Source of the DNA: JAPKYZ01 sp033763835
GTDB lineage: Bacteria; Acidobacteriota; Terriglobia; Bryobacterales; Bryobacteraceae
Assembly (NCBI GenBank): GCA_033763835.1
Contig: JANRJS010000016.1
Span: 62,001-126,000 of the forward strand
Direction of reading: 5' to 3'
Length of the DNA: 64,000 bases
The position numbers and the translations under genes are program-made. This document shows, one piece after another, positions 34,471-43,786 of this stretch (position 1 is its first letter; each line of letters starts with the position of its first letter). A model generated the notes under the pieces. The model worked only from the letters and a program-made list of their open reading frames with translations, ran no database searches and was not told where the DNA came from.

Positions 34471-35600
34471 GAACGTTCGGGGGGCTGTGTTGCGCGGTCG
34501 TGGCCTTGGCGCAAGTGCCCGATCCTCTCGCCGAACCGCGGCGGTTGTTGGCAACCGGACGCGCGCCGGAAGCGGCGGCGATTCTCGAAAGCTTTGTCGC
34601 ACAAAATCCGAAATCAGCGGAGGCGTTCCTGCTGCTTGGGGCGGCGCACGCTTCGGTTCCGCAACGGGCGAAAGCGATCGCGGCGATCGAGCAAGCCTTG
34701 CTGCTGCGTCCGAACTGGGCGGCGGCTCACCATACCCTGGGACTGGTGTACGGGCGGTTCGCCGAGCCGGAACTCGCCAAGGCCGCGTTCGAAAAAACGC
34801 TGGCGCTCGATCCGGCTTACGCCGAGGCTCGCGTGAATCTCGCGTTGGTGCTCGTCCAATTGGGAGACCGTGCGGGGGCGTTGACGCAACTCGACCGGGC
34901 GATCGTGTCCAAGCCCGCCGCGTATCCGTTGATCGTTCGCGGCAAGGTTCTGATGGAACTCGACCGCAAAGAAGAGGCGCTGGCTTCGTTCGAGCGAGCC
35001 GCGAAACTCGATCCGGCGAATCCCGAAGCCGCGTTGCGTGTGGGGTTGACGCAGCGAACGCTGGACCGGCGCGAGGCTTTGCAAAGCCTGGAGCGTGCGG
35101 CGAAGCTAGCCCCCGAAAACGCACTGGCGCGCGCGGAGCTCGGAAAGGCGCTCGCCGCCGCCGGGCGGCCCAAGGAGGCGATTCCGCATCTTGAAGCCGC
35201 GGACCGTCTCTCGCCCGGCGAACGGACGACGCTTTATGCCTTAGCTCGCTCTCTACGAGCGACTGGAGCTACCTCCGAGGCTGCGGATTGCGAACGCAAG
35301 ATTCGCGCGCTCATCGACGCTTCCGGCAAACGCGACTCGGTTTTGTACGAATCGACCGGGTTGAACAACGAAGGGGTGGAGCTCGACAAGGCGGGGAAGT
35401 ACGAAGCGGCGCTCGCTAAGTATCGCGCGGCCCTCGCACTCGATCCGCTCAATCCCGGCTTCCGGCGCAATTTGGGACTGGTGCTGTGCCGTTTGAACCG
35501 ATGGAAAGAGGCCGCCGTCGAGTTACAGGAGGTTTTGCGAATAGACCCCAACGACGCCGAGGCATCGAAGGCGTTATATCAGGCCCTTGATCGACGCTAG
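34467..35600 (+). CDS. TPR-repeat protein coupled to TonB receptor 3
   Basis: 377 residues; a TTG start overlaps the TGA of the receptor. After a short hydrophobic N-terminus (GGLCCAVVALAQ), about eight to nine tetratricopeptide repeats follow (for example AAIEQALLLRPNWAAAHHTL, FEKTLALDPAYAEARVNLAL, YRAALALDPLNPGFRRNLGL). Probably a periplasmic scaffold working with the outer-membrane receptor. No catalytic domain is visible. Confidence 0.8.
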   Translation: MRTFGGLCCAVVALAQVPDPLAEPRRLLATGRAPEAAAILESFVAQNPKSAEAFLLLGAAHASVPQRAKAIAAIEQALLLRPNWAAAHHTLGLVYGRFAEPELAKAAFEKTLALDPAYAEARVNLALVLVQLGDRAGALTQLDRAIVSKPAAYPLIVRGKVLMELDRKEEALASFERAAKLDPANPEAALRVGLTQRTLDRREALQSLERAAKLAPENALARAELGKALAAAGRPKEAIPHLEAADRLSPGERTTLYALARSLRATGATSEAADCERKIRALIDASGKRDSVLYESTGLNNEGVELDKAGKYEAALAKYRAALALDPLNPGFRRNLGLVLCRLNRWKEAAVELQEVLRIDPNDAEASKALYQALDRR

Positions 35601-35977
35601 CGAATGTTGTACTGAAGAATGTCCGTGTCTTGTGACAAGAGAGCGATGCCCTCCGCGCGAGCTTGGGCGACCAGAACGCGATCGAAAGGGTCTCGATGCA
35701 GCCTAGGCAGACGGTCGAGTTCCGCGATGTGACGCAAGTTCAGTTCAAGCACGGTCAACCGATTGGAAGAAATCTCGGCTTCGAGAAATTCGCGCGCAGG
35801 TTCCGGTAATGGCAGCTTACCCAAGCTTCGCTTGATCGATATCTCCCACATCGAAACCACGGACAGAACCAACTCGTTCCCGGCGGACTCGAAGGCCAAT
35901 CGGCTCTCGTGGCTCAGTCGCCGATCGTTCGTGATCGCCCAAAGAAAAATGTGGGTGTCGATCAAGATGCGCGTCAA
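35597..35977 (-). CDS. PIN-domain toxin VapC
   Basis: 126 residues with a complete PIN active site: Asp7 (ILIDTHIFLW), Glu45 (VSMWEISIKRSLGKL), Asp96/Asp99 (HRDPFDRVLVAQA) and Asp117 (LLSQDTDI). It is a probable sequence-specific ribonuclease. It overlaps the antitoxin gene by 4 bases (ATGA) and converges on the TPR gene by a 4-base overlap of stop regions. One of the few fully intact toxin-antitoxin pairs in the window. Confidence 0.88.
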   Translation of the reverse strand: MTRILIDTHIFLWAITNDRRLSHESRLAFESAGNELVLSVVSMWEISIKRSLGKLPLPEPAREFLEAEISSNRLTVLELNLRHIAELDRLPRLHRDPFDRVLVAQARAEGIALLSQDTDILQYNIR

Positions 35978-36204
35978 GATTCGAACTCTGCGAGAATCGA
36001 TTCCGGCAAAGGCGAGTCGAAGTCGTCCGGAACGACAAACTTACCGGCGGCGGAGCCCACCTTTCGCGGCATTGGCGAAGGGGCGATGCGAACCAATCGG
36101 GCCACTGGCCTACCCGCTTTCGCAATTACGACTTCGCCGCCTTTTTCCACTAGATTCAGTAGCTTAGACAGGTTTGTCTTCGCCTGATGTACATTAACTT
36201 CCAC
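35974..36204 (-). CDS. Phd/VapB-type antitoxin
   Basis: 76 residues from GTG 36204. MEVNVHQAKTNLSKLLNLVE and VVIAKAGRPVARLVRI are a Phd/YefM N-terminal domain; the tail KFVVPDDFDSPLPESILAEF is the toxin-neutralising segment. Intact. The promoter lies immediately upstream: TTGACT, 17 bases, CATACT, 7 bases, GTG, so the mRNA would be leaderless or nearly so. Confidence 0.88.
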   Translation of the reverse strand: MEVNVHQAKTNLSKLLNLVEKGGEVVIAKAGRPVARLVRIAPSPMPRKVGSAAGKFVVPDDFDSPLPESILAEFES

Positions 36205-36211
36205 GTTTGGA

Positions 36212-36240
36212 AGTATGGCCTAAGCTAAGGACTAAGTCAA
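36212..36240 (-). promoter_or_regulatory. Promoter of the intact VapBC pair (minus-35 and minus-10)
   Basis: Minus strand: TTGACT (36235-36240), a 17-base spacer and CATACT (36212-36217), then 7 bases to the GTG. It is the only start-proximal promoter in the window where both hexamers and the spacing are good. It lies in the 45 bases after the S1 gene. Confidence 0.55.
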
Positions 36241-36249
36241 CAAGCCTAG

Positions 36250-37935
36250 CTAGGCGATTTCGAGATCGATGCGTTTCTTCGCCGCGTCCAGAGCGACGAT
36301 CTTGAACCCGCGCGTTTCGCCGGTGCGCAGCTTCGGCCCGGTCTCCGGGGCGCCGATGCCTTGCTTAAACTTCGCCGCCAGCAATGCCGCCGCGCTCGAA
36401 ACGTCGGCTTTCTGAAGGTTGCTAGACCCGCCGCCCTTAGGAGCGGTTTCGAACCGGCACATTCCGCTCACGCCCTCGCCGAGGTCGATATTCGCCCGCC
36501 CGTCGCGAACGTCCGCCACACGGCCCGTTACGGTATCTCCCACCGCATGTTCGGAAATCCAAACGTCGGCCTTGGTCGGTTCCAGTTGCTTCATGCCGAG
36601 CCGCAGCCGCCGCTTTTCGCGATCGACTTCAAGCACGACGCACCGCACCGCCTGACCTTTTTGGAGCACGTCCTTCGGGTCTTCGATCCGCTTCTCGTTC
36701 GAGATATCGCCGACGTGGATCATCCCCTCGACGCCGTCGCCCAAATCGACGAATGCCCCGAACTTTTGCAGGCTAACCACGGTCGCCGATTCGATCACTG
36801 TGTCCTTTGCGAACTTCACCGCGATCTCGTCCCACGGATCGCCCAACACCTGCTTCAAACCCAACGCGATCCGCTTTTCGCCGGGGTTGATCTGTAGCAC
36901 TTGCGCTTCGACTTCTTCGCCGGCCTTCAGAATGTCCGAAGGCTTTCGAACTTTCTTCGACCACGACATCTCCGAGATGTGAATCAATCCTTCGACGCCG
37001 GGTAACAATTCGACGAACGCGCCGAAATCGGTGAGCCGCATCACCTTGCCCTTGATCCGCTCGCCAACCCGAACCTTCTCCGCCGCCTGCGCCCAAGGCT
37101 CCGGCTGAAGCTGCTTCATGCCGAGCGAAATCTTGCGTGTTTCGCGATTGATCTTGAGGACCTTAACGTCTACGCGGTCGCCTTGCTTCAGGACGTCGGC
37201 GGGCTTGCCGATGCGCGTCCAAGAAATGTCGGCGACGTGGAGCAAGCCATCGACGCCCCCGATATCGACAAACGCGCCGAAATCGGTGAGGTTCCGCACC
37301 GTGCCTTGCAGCACCGCGCCTTCCTCGATCGCCTCGAACGCCTTCTGTTTCGCTTCCTTGTCCCGCTCTTCGAGCACGACACGTCGGTCGACGACGACGT
37401 CCTCTTTCTCCGTATCGAGCTTTGTGATCCGGCACTCGATATCCTGGCCCACTAGAGTGGCCATCTCCGGAACGTCGCGCGCCCCGCTGCGGGAGGCGGG
37501 CATGAAGGCGCGAACGCCGATGTCCACGCGCAGGCCGCCTTTGACGACTTCCTCCACGCGTCCGGCGATCGTTTTCTTCTCGTCGAACGCCGCTTGCAAC
37601 GCGGTCCAATCCTTGGGCGTCTCGACCTTCAGCGTGGTGAGCGCCAGTTGGCCCTGCTCGTTGGTTCCCTTGATCGTGACCTTGACCTTGGTACCCGGCA
37701 GGATCGTGAAGGAACCGTCCGGAGTGCGGAAGGGCGTCACGTCGAGCACGCCGTCCGTCTTGCGCCCGATATCCACGAACACACCGTCGTCGGTCACCGA
37801 GAGAACGGTGCCGTCGATGCCGCCTTCGGGAACGGGAGCCTGTTGCTGCTCGAACTCCGTCAAAATGTCGGCGAAGGAAGGCCCGTCTTGAACAGGCGTC
37901 TCCTCCGTCATAGGATCAGGGGTGGGAAGACTCAT
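36250..37935 (-). CDS. rpsA: Ribosomal protein S1 (six S1 domains)
   Basis: 561 residues from ATG 37935; the frame continues to a TTG at 37971, which follows a TAGATT hexamer, and another ATG is at 37911. Six S1 RNA-binding domains can be read, with clearest cores GGIDGTVLSVTDDGVFVDIG, LQGTVRNLTDFGAFVDIGG, IKGKVMRLTDFGAFVELLPG and SATVVSLQKFGAFVDLGDG. Bacterial S1 binds mRNA on the small subunit and helps initiate on weak leaders. A ribosome able to start on leaderless mRNA would be of interest here, but S1 looks ordinary. Start uncertain by a few codons. Confidence 0.85.
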   Translation of the reverse strand: MSLPTPDPMTEETPVQDGPSFADILTEFEQQQAPVPEGGIDGTVLSVTDDGVFVDIGRKTDGVLDVTPFRTPDGSFTILPGTKVKVTIKGTNEQGQLALTTLKVETPKDWTALQAAFDEKKTIAGRVEEVVKGGLRVDIGVRAFMPASRSGARDVPEMATLVGQDIECRITKLDTEKEDVVVDRRVVLEERDKEAKQKAFEAIEEGAVLQGTVRNLTDFGAFVDIGGVDGLLHVADISWTRIGKPADVLKQGDRVDVKVLKINRETRKISLGMKQLQPEPWAQAAEKVRVGERIKGKVMRLTDFGAFVELLPGVEGLIHISEMSWSKKVRKPSDILKAGEEVEAQVLQINPGEKRIALGLKQVLGDPWDEIAVKFAKDTVIESATVVSLQKFGAFVDLGDGVEGMIHVGDISNEKRIEDPKDVLQKGQAVRCVVLEVDREKRRLRLGMKQLEPTKADVWISEHAVGDTVTGRVADVRDGRANIDLGEGVSGMCRFETAPKGGGSSNLQKADVSSAAALLAAKFKQGIGAPETGPKLRTGETRGFKIVALDAAKKRIDLEIA

Positions 37936-37987
37936 GAGAGCGAAACTGCCGAGACCTCCATTGTCACACAAGAGCTTTGGAATCTAA

Positions 37988-39214
37988 GTGACGGCGCGTT
38001 TCGTCCGTCCCGAAGATTTCATGTGGCTGGCGCTGTTCGCGGCGCTGCATTTCGCCAGCCCGGTGCGTTCTCCGGCCGAACTGGAGATCCTTGTCGGATT
38101 GGCGTTGTTCCAGGTCGCCGCACCGCGGGTCTCTTGGTTTTCCACTCCGGCGGGCAACCTCGCGTCGATCGGCGTCAAGCTGACTTTGGGCTGGCTGCTG
38201 ATCGGTGTGACGTATGGCGTCGAATCGAGCTACTTCCTGATCCTGCTGTTGCCGGTGGTGTCGGCGGCAACGACAGTCGGCGGTTGGGGAACGGCGCTCG
38301 TTACGCTTCTCGCGGCGGGCGCGTATCTCTCTTTCCTCTTGTTTCTAGATTGGAACCGCTATGAAATTCCGCCCGATCAAGCGCGCGAACTGGCTTTGCG
38401 TGTGCTGTTTCTGCCGCTGGTGGCGTTCCTGACGCACCAACTCGCAGATGCCAATCGGGCGGAGGCGCGCAATTACCAACGCACGGCGGCGGAACTCGCG
38501 GAGGCGAACCGGCACTTGCGCGACGCCGAAGACGCGGTGCGGCGCGCGGATCGTCTGGCGGCTCTCGGGCAGCTGACGGCGGGCTTGGCGCACGAGCTCC
38601 GGAATCCGCTGGGCACGATCCGCAGTTCGGCGGAACTGCTGGCGAAGCGGCTGCCGGAGGGCGACGCGGTGGGGCGCGAACTGGCGGGTTTCATCACTTC
38701 GGAGACCGACCGCGCAAACTCCCTCATGGTGCGGTTTCTCGATTTTGCGCGTCCCGTCAAACTGCGGCGGAAACCCGCCGCGCTTGCGGAATCGCTGGAC
38801 GAAGCGATCGCGGAAATCGAGAGGCGCAACCCGCCGCACGCCGTGCGCGTCATCAAGAATTATTCGCCCGATCTTCGTCCCGTGGAGGTCGATGCGGAAT
38901 TGATGCGGCAAGTGTTCGTCAACCTGATTGCGAACGCGGTGGAGGCTACCCCTGCGGGCGGGGTAGTAACGGTGAGGACCAGAGAGACCGAAAATGGCGT
39001 GGAAACCGCGGTGATCGACCGCGGATCGGGCATTGCGCCGGAGCACCGGTCGAGCGTGTTTAATCCATTCTTCACGACGAAACCTTCGGGCGTCGGTTTA
39101 GGATTGGCGATCGCGGCGAAGATCGTCGATTTGCATGGCGGGCGGCTCGATGTCGATTCCACGCCGGGAGAGGGGAGCGTGTTTCGCGTATGGATTCCGC
39201 GCGTACCGTCCTGA
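37988..39214 (+). CDS. Sensor histidine kinase, NtrB-like
   Basis: 408 residues from a GTG. About five membrane helices occupy residues 12-150. The HisKA domain follows with the phospho-acceptor His202 (AGLAHELRNPLGTIRSSAEL), then HATPase_c with the N box NLIANAVEATPAGG and G boxes DRGSGI and GVGLGLAIAAK. It phosphorylates the sigma-54-type regulator encoded next, whose gene begins 25 bases inside this one. Signal unknown. Confidence 0.88.
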   Translation: MTARFVRPEDFMWLALFAALHFASPVRSPAELEILVGLALFQVAAPRVSWFSTPAGNLASIGVKLTLGWLLIGVTYGVESSYFLILLLPVVSAATTVGGWGTALVTLLAAGAYLSFLLFLDWNRYEIPPDQARELALRVLFLPLVAFLTHQLADANRAEARNYQRTAAELAEANRHLRDAEDAVRRADRLAALGQLTAGLAHELRNPLGTIRSSAELLAKRLPEGDAVGRELAGFITSETDRANSLMVRFLDFARPVKLRRKPAALAESLDEAIAEIERRNPPHAVRVIKNYSPDLRPVEVDAELMRQVFVNLIANAVEATPAGGVVTVRTRETENGVETAVIDRGSGIAPEHRSSVFNPFFTTKPSGVGLGLAIAAKIVDLHGGRLDVDSTPGEGSVFRVWIPRVPS

Positions 39215-40548
39215 TCGTCGAGGACGAAGACAAGCTGCGGCGCGTTCTGCAATTGCAACTCGCCGGCGCGGGTTATTCCGTGCTCGAAGCCGCTCATACG
39301 GAGGCCGCGCTGAAAATCGCCGATCGCGCGGGCGTCGTCCTCACGGATCTACGATTGCCCGGCGCGGACGGCATGGCGCTGCTCGAGACGTTGTCGCGCG
39401 AGCATCCCCATCTGCCCGTAATCGTCATGACCGCCTACGGCACCATTGAATCGGCCGTGGCGGCGATGAAAGCCGGGGCGGTGGACTTTCTGCTGAAGCC
39501 ATTCTCGGGCGACCATCTCGTGACCGTCGTCGAGAAGGCGCTATCGCTGCGGTCGCTGCGCGACGAAAATCGCCGCCTCCGCGCGGAGCTGGGCCGCGTG
39601 TCCGATTTCGAGGGCCTGATCGGAAAAAGCGCCGCGATGCGAGAGGTCTTCTCGACGGTCATTCGCGTCGCCCCCACGCGCGCCACCGTGCTGCTGGCGG
39701 GCGAAAGCGGCGTCGGTAAAGACCGCATCGCTCGCGCGATCCATCATCAATCGCCGCGGCGCGACCGTCCGTTCGTCAAGATCAATTGCACCGCGCTTCC
39801 CGAAAATCTGATGGAGAGCGAGCTGTTCGGCTACGAGAAAGGTGCGTTCACCGGAGCGATCGCCGCAAAGCCGGGTAAGTTCGAGCAAGCCGATTCGGGT
39901 ACGGTGTTTCTCGACGAGATCGGCGACGTGCCGCCCGCCGTGCAGGTGAAGCTGCTGCGCATCTTGCAGGATCGCGAACTCGAGCGCCTGGGATCGAACC
40001 GCACGCGCGCGGTGGACGTGCGGGTGGTCGCCGCCACCAACGTCGATCTGCGCGTGGCGCTCGAAAACGGGACGTTTCGCGAGGATCTGTATTACCGGTT
40101 GAACGTCGTGCCCATCGATATTCCGCCGTTGCGGGCGCGGCGCGAGGACATTCCGGCGCTGGTGGAACGCTTCGCGGGCGGCGTTCCGGTGACGGCGGCG
40201 GCGATGGAGAAACTCATCGCGCACCATTGGCCGGGAAACGTGCGCGAACTCGAAAACGCGATCGAGCGCAGTTTGATCTTGCGCGCGGGGGACAAACTCG
40301 ACGCGGCGGACGTTCGGCTGGAGGCTCCGCGAGCGCGCCCGGCGGGCGACGGATTTCTGCCCGACGGAGTGACGCTTGAGGAGCACGAACAGTCGCTGAT
40401 CCGCGAGGCGTTACGCCGCGCGAACGGAAACAAGAGCCACGCGGCGCGGCTGCTTGGATTAACGCGCAATGCGCTGCGCTACCGGCTGACGCAGATGGGC
40501 GTCGCCGACGCAAATGGCGATCGCGACGACGATCATTCCGGCAAGTAG
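39190..40548 (+). CDS. Sigma-54-dependent response regulator, NtrC-like
   Basis: 452 residues. Receiver domain with phospho-acceptor Asp53 (VVLTDLRLPGADG), AAA+ domain with Walker A GESGVGKD (171-178; the last residue is Asp instead of the usual Ser/Thr/Glu), the sigma-54 contact loop GAFTGA (218-223), Walker B FLDEIGDVP, and a Fis-type helix-turn-helix (NKSHAARLLGLTRNALRYRL). Activates sigma-54 promoters after phosphorylation by the kinase. Overlaps the kinase gene by 25 bases. Confidence 0.9.
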   Translation: MDSARTVLIVEDEDKLRRVLQLQLAGAGYSVLEAAHTEAALKIADRAGVVLTDLRLPGADGMALLETLSREHPHLPVIVMTAYGTIESAVAAMKAGAVDFLLKPFSGDHLVTVVEKALSLRSLRDENRRLRAELGRVSDFEGLIGKSAAMREVFSTVIRVAPTRATVLLAGESGVGKDRIARAIHHQSPRRDRPFVKINCTALPENLMESELFGYEKGAFTGAIAAKPGKFEQADSGTVFLDEIGDVPPAVQVKLLRILQDRELERLGSNRTRAVDVRVVAATNVDLRVALENGTFREDLYYRLNVVPIDIPPLRARREDIPALVERFAGGVPVTAAAMEKLIAHHWPGNVRELENAIERSLILRAGDKLDAADVRLEAPRARPAGDGFLPDGVTLEEHEQSLIREALRRANGNKSHAARLLGLTRNALRYRLTQMGVADANGDRDDDHSGK

Positions 40549-41306
40549 AATTCGCCGCGGGCGGTCAACTCGGCGGGCCCGGTGAGCAGCAGTGAGCCTG
40601 ATTCTTCGCGAAACGCGAGTGGGCCCGCTTCGGTCAGTACGGTCAGCGGGGGCTCTACCAAACCTTTGTGCATCGCCGCGAACGCTGCGCCGGTCGAGCC
40701 CGTGCCCGAGCTCATCGTCCAGCCCGCGCCGCGCTCGTAGAACCGCGCTTCGACGGTGTGGCGATCGATGGCGCGCACAAACGAGATGTTCGAGCGGTTG
40801 GGCCAGCGCGGGTGCGATTCGAGACGCCGCCCGCGCTCCACCCAATCGCTGGGGATTTCATCGCAGATGAGTGCGCATTGCGGATTGCCCACCCACATCG
40901 CAACGGCCGAATAGCCTTCGAGTTCGATTTCTTCGCGAACCTCGGGCCGCCCCATATCCATCTCGAACTCGAACTTTCTGCCCTCGCGCCGCTTGAGCCA
41001 CAGACGCTTCTCGCCCGCGCCCGTCTGGATGACGACACGCTCGCCCGCAAGCCCGGTATCGACCAGCAGCGCCGCAGCGCAACGCGTGCCGTTGCCCGAG
41101 ATTTCGGAGTCGCTGCCGTCGGAGTTGATCAACCGGATGCGCGGACCGTCGCGGTCGATCAGCATCCAACCGTCGGCTCCGACTCCGGTATGTCGGTCGC
41201 AGATGGCGATCGCGCCGGCGCGCGGGTCGAGGTGCGGAAGTTCGTGCGTCCACGAGAGAAGAAAGTCGTTACGCGCGCCGTGCGCTTTGGTGAAGGGGAT
41301 GGTCAT
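40533..41306 (-). CDS. DapF-like protein lacking both catalytic cysteines
   Basis: 257 residues from an ATG overlapping the previous stop (ATGA). The diaminopimelate epimerase fold is plain: AHGARNDFLLS, NSDGSDSEI, GNPQCALIC, ERGAGW. Both active-site cysteines are replaced by serine: Ser70 in EISGNGTRC (normally CGNGxRC) and Ser200 in MSSGTG (normally CGTG or CGSG), and Trp196 replaces the usual Glu of ERGAGET. It is therefore unlikely to be a canonical DAP epimerase and the dapF symbol is withheld. It follows a glycosyltransferase-like gene and a PfkB kinase. Confidence 0.85.
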   Translation of the reverse strand: MTIPFTKAHGARNDFLLSWTHELPHLDPRAGAIAICDRHTGVGADGWMLIDRDGPRIRLINSDGSDSEISGNGTRCAAALLVDTGLAGERVVIQTGAGEKRLWLKRREGRKFEFEMDMGRPEVREEIELEGYSAVAMWVGNPQCALICDEIPSDWVERGRRLESHPRWPNRSNISFVRAIDRHTVEARFYERGAGWTMSSGTGSTGAAFAAMHKGLVEPPLTVLTEAGPLAFREESGSLLLTGPAELTARGEFYLPE

Positions 41307-42742
41307 CGTTCTTGCCGCCGTTTGAAAATCTCGACCGTGCGGTCGCCGGAGCGCGAAATGCGCACCAGTTCGTAGTTGCGTTTGCGTGCCATCCCAGATT
41401 CCGGCGAGCCTTCCGCCGCCACCACCCATCGCGGCCACAAGAAAAGGTCGGGGCGTGCCAGCGCCGCCGGGTAAATCAAGCCGTTGCCCTCGTGGATGGT
41501 CTCGCGCAAGGGAATTCCCGCTTCGCGCGGGACGCGGATCAAGTCGCCGAAGGAGACGAATACGCGGTCGCCCCGTTTGTACTCTTCGCGAAGAAAGAGC
41601 GCGGCGTCCTGCGTTGCGGCTACGCGCGCGCGCCCGTTCACCTGCGCTTCCTTCCACACCACCCAACCGTCGCGGCGCGGATAGAAGAACCACGGCGACA
41701 CCGACGCCGCGATCAGCGCGATCGCGATCCAAGGGCGGATCGCCAACGCGCCCGCCGCAAACGCCGTCAGCGGCAACACCGCAAGCCCGTAGCGCGAGTT
41801 GTAGTAGCTGTTGGGCCAGAGTCCGGGGAGGAAGATCGGGCTACCGCCGTCGTGCATGCTCGCGATGTAGAACAGCGGGACGATGGCGAGAAGCAGCGGC
41901 CACCACACGCGGCGAACGAGCGAGACCGCGATACCCATAGCGCCAATAGCGATCGCGCCCCAACCGGCGTTCGCTACGGACGCCGCGCCGTAGTAACGCA
42001 GGGCGACGAACCAATCGCCGCGCCCGGGATACGGCTTGTCGCCTTGGATTCCGTGCGGCGAGTACGGTCCGTTGTAGAACTCCAGCCAGTTTCCGTAGAA
42101 CCAGCGATTGTGCGCGAACCAGTAGAGCGGGGCGGCCCCGGCAATAGCGCCGAACAGCAACGTGTGTCCCATATTGCGTTTCGCGAAAAACACGATAAGC
42201 GCGCCGATGGGGAGAAGAAACCAGCCGTCGTAGCGAGTGAGCGCGCACGCCGCCGCCGCCAGACCCGCGCACGCGGCGCTCGCCGCCGATCCCGATTTCG
42301 AATACGCGACAAGAGACAGTAGCAGCGCCCCTTCACAAGCGAAGAACAGGGGTTCGGTCATCGGCGCGGAGGCCAGATACAGCAAGTTGGGATTAAAGGC
42401 GAAGACGAGGGCCGCTACGATTCCGGCCGCCGCCGTTCCATAGGCGCGAGATGCCGCAAGCGCGAGAAACCACGCCGCGAGAATCGCGCTCGCCGCCGAA
42501 ACAAGGGTCCCTGCGAGGCCACGGTGCCACAGCGAATCGATATTCGCGAGCGGCATCGTCAAGACGTGAGGCAGGGGAAGCCACACGGTGCCGATCTGCT
42601 CGACTCCCGGCGTGATGGAGTCCGAAATGCGCCGCGCGATGTTGAGGTGCGCTTCGGCGTCGCCGTAGTTGAGATGCTCGCCCGCGCGAAAGAAGAGCCA
42701 AGCGGCCAGCGACACGGCGGTGACGACGGCGGCGAACAGCAA
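41303..42742 (-). CDS. Multi-spanning membrane protein, GT39/PMT-like
   Basis: 479 residues from a TTG at 42742, chosen because it begins the first membrane helix (LLFAAVVTAVSLAAWLFFRA). About ten to eleven helices, with the early periplasmic loop HLNYGDAEAHLNIARRISDS, whose acidic residues resemble the catalytic loop of GT-C glycosyltransferases of the dolichyl-phosphate-mannose/ArnT type. The C-terminal 140 residues are soluble. It may transfer sugars from a polyprenyl donor; donor and acceptor unknown. It overlaps the DapF-like gene (ATGA). Confidence 0.7.
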   Translation of the reverse strand: MLFAAVVTAVSLAAWLFFRAGEHLNYGDAEAHLNIARRISDSITPGVEQIGTVWLPLPHVLTMPLANIDSLWHRGLAGTLVSAASAILAAWFLALAASRAYGTAAAGIVAALVFAFNPNLLYLASAPMTEPLFFACEGALLLSLVAYSKSGSAASAACAGLAAAACALTRYDGWFLLPIGALIVFFAKRNMGHTLLFGAIAGAAPLYWFAHNRWFYGNWLEFYNGPYSPHGIQGDKPYPGRGDWFVALRYYGAASVANAGWGAIAIGAMGIAVSLVRRVWWPLLLAIVPLFYIASMHDGGSPIFLPGLWPNSYYNSRYGLAVLPLTAFAAGALAIRPWIAIALIAASVSPWFFYPRRDGWVVWKEAQVNGRARVAATQDAALFLREEYKRGDRVFVSFGDLIRVPREAGIPLRETIHEGNGLIYPAALARPDLFLWPRWVVAAEGSPESGMARKRNYELVRISRSGDRTVEIFKRRQER

Positions 42743-42752
42743 CGCGGGCGGA

Positions 42753-43667
42753 CTAGAAGCTCGTGATGTTTTTGAACTGCGTATACCGCGCGTCGATTTC
42801 TTCGCGCGTGAGCGTCCGGAAGCGGTCAACGCCAAACCTTTCGCAGCAGAAGCTGCCCATCACCGAGCCGTAGACGACTGCGCGATTCAACTCGCGGCGG
42901 TCGAAATCCTTCTTGGGATCGAAACCGATGCCCGCGAGATAGCCGAAAAATCCGCCCGCGAAGCAATCGCCCGCGCCCGTAGGGTCGAACAGCGAATCGA
43001 GCGGGTAAGCGGGCGCGACAAAATAATGATCGTCGCGGAACAGCATCGCGCCGTCGCCGCCGCGCTTGATAATCAGCGTGTGCGGCCCCATGGCGAGAAT
43101 CTCTTTCGCCGCCTCGCGCAAGCTGGGCTTGTCCGAAAGCATGCGCGCTTCCTCGTCGTTGATCACTAGGACATCCCATTCGGCGATGGTGGCGAGCAGT
43201 TCCTCGCGCGCGATGTTGATCCAGAGATTCATCGTATCGCCGCCGGTCAGGACAGGCGACTTCATCTGCGCGCGGACGCCCTTTTGCAGTGTCGGCTGAA
43301 TGTTGCCGAGCAGGAGATATGGCTGGTCGCGATAATGCTCCGGCAGCTTGGGGTCGAAAGTCTCGAAGACGTTGAGGTCGGTCTGCAGCGTCTCGCGCTG
43401 GTTCATATTCTCGAAGTAGCGCCCGCGCCAAAAGAAGGTGAGTCCGTCGGCCCGTTCGAGACCCGAAGTGTCGATGCCTCGTCCTTCGAGTAGCGACTGA
43501 TCTTCGGGCGCGAAGTCGTGCCCCACGACGCCGACGATGCGCACCGGCGCGAAATAACTCGCTGCCAGCGATATGTACGTACAGGCTCCGCCGAGCATCC
43601 GGTCGACATTCCCGTGCGGTGTTTCCACGCCGTCGTAAGCGACACTACCGACAACCACTAAAGACAT
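42753..43667 (-). CDS. PfkB-family carbohydrate kinase
   Basis: 304 residues with GGAG 6 bases before the ATG. The two PfkB signatures are present: the N-terminal GGACTYISLAASYF and the ATP/catalytic motif DPTGAGDCFAGGF, with Asp234 as base. The residues INDEEARMLS and IIKRGGDGA fit. The substrate could be a sugar or nucleoside; the family is too broad to choose. Cytoplasmic. About 120 bases separate it from the Dabb gene and the downstream glycosyltransferase-like gene follows after 10. Confidence 0.82.
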   Translation of the reverse strand: MSLVVVGSVAYDGVETPHGNVDRMLGGACTYISLAASYFAPVRIVGVVGHDFAPEDQSLLEGRGIDTSGLERADGLTFFWRGRYFENMNQRETLQTDLNVFETFDPKLPEHYRDQPYLLLGNIQPTLQKGVRAQMKSPVLTGGDTMNLWINIAREELLATIAEWDVLVINDEEARMLSDKPSLREAAKEILAMGPHTLIIKRGGDGAMLFRDDHYFVAPAYPLDSLFDPTGAGDCFAGGFFGYLAGIGFDPKKDFDRRELNRAVVYGSVMGSFCCERFGVDRFRTLTREEIDARYTQFKNITSF

Positions 43668-43786
43668 GAGTTCTCCAGACAAAGAAATGGCGGGACCATT
43701 GAGGATCATGGCGCACAACGGATGCGGCGCAAATAGCGCCTAACCTGTGCGCTCATCTCCACGATCCCGCCGGATGTGGGTAACGC

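Noticed and set aside
40533..41306. Annotating the DapF-like gene as dapF
   Set aside because: Both catalytic Cys positions are Ser, so the enzyme name would be misleading.
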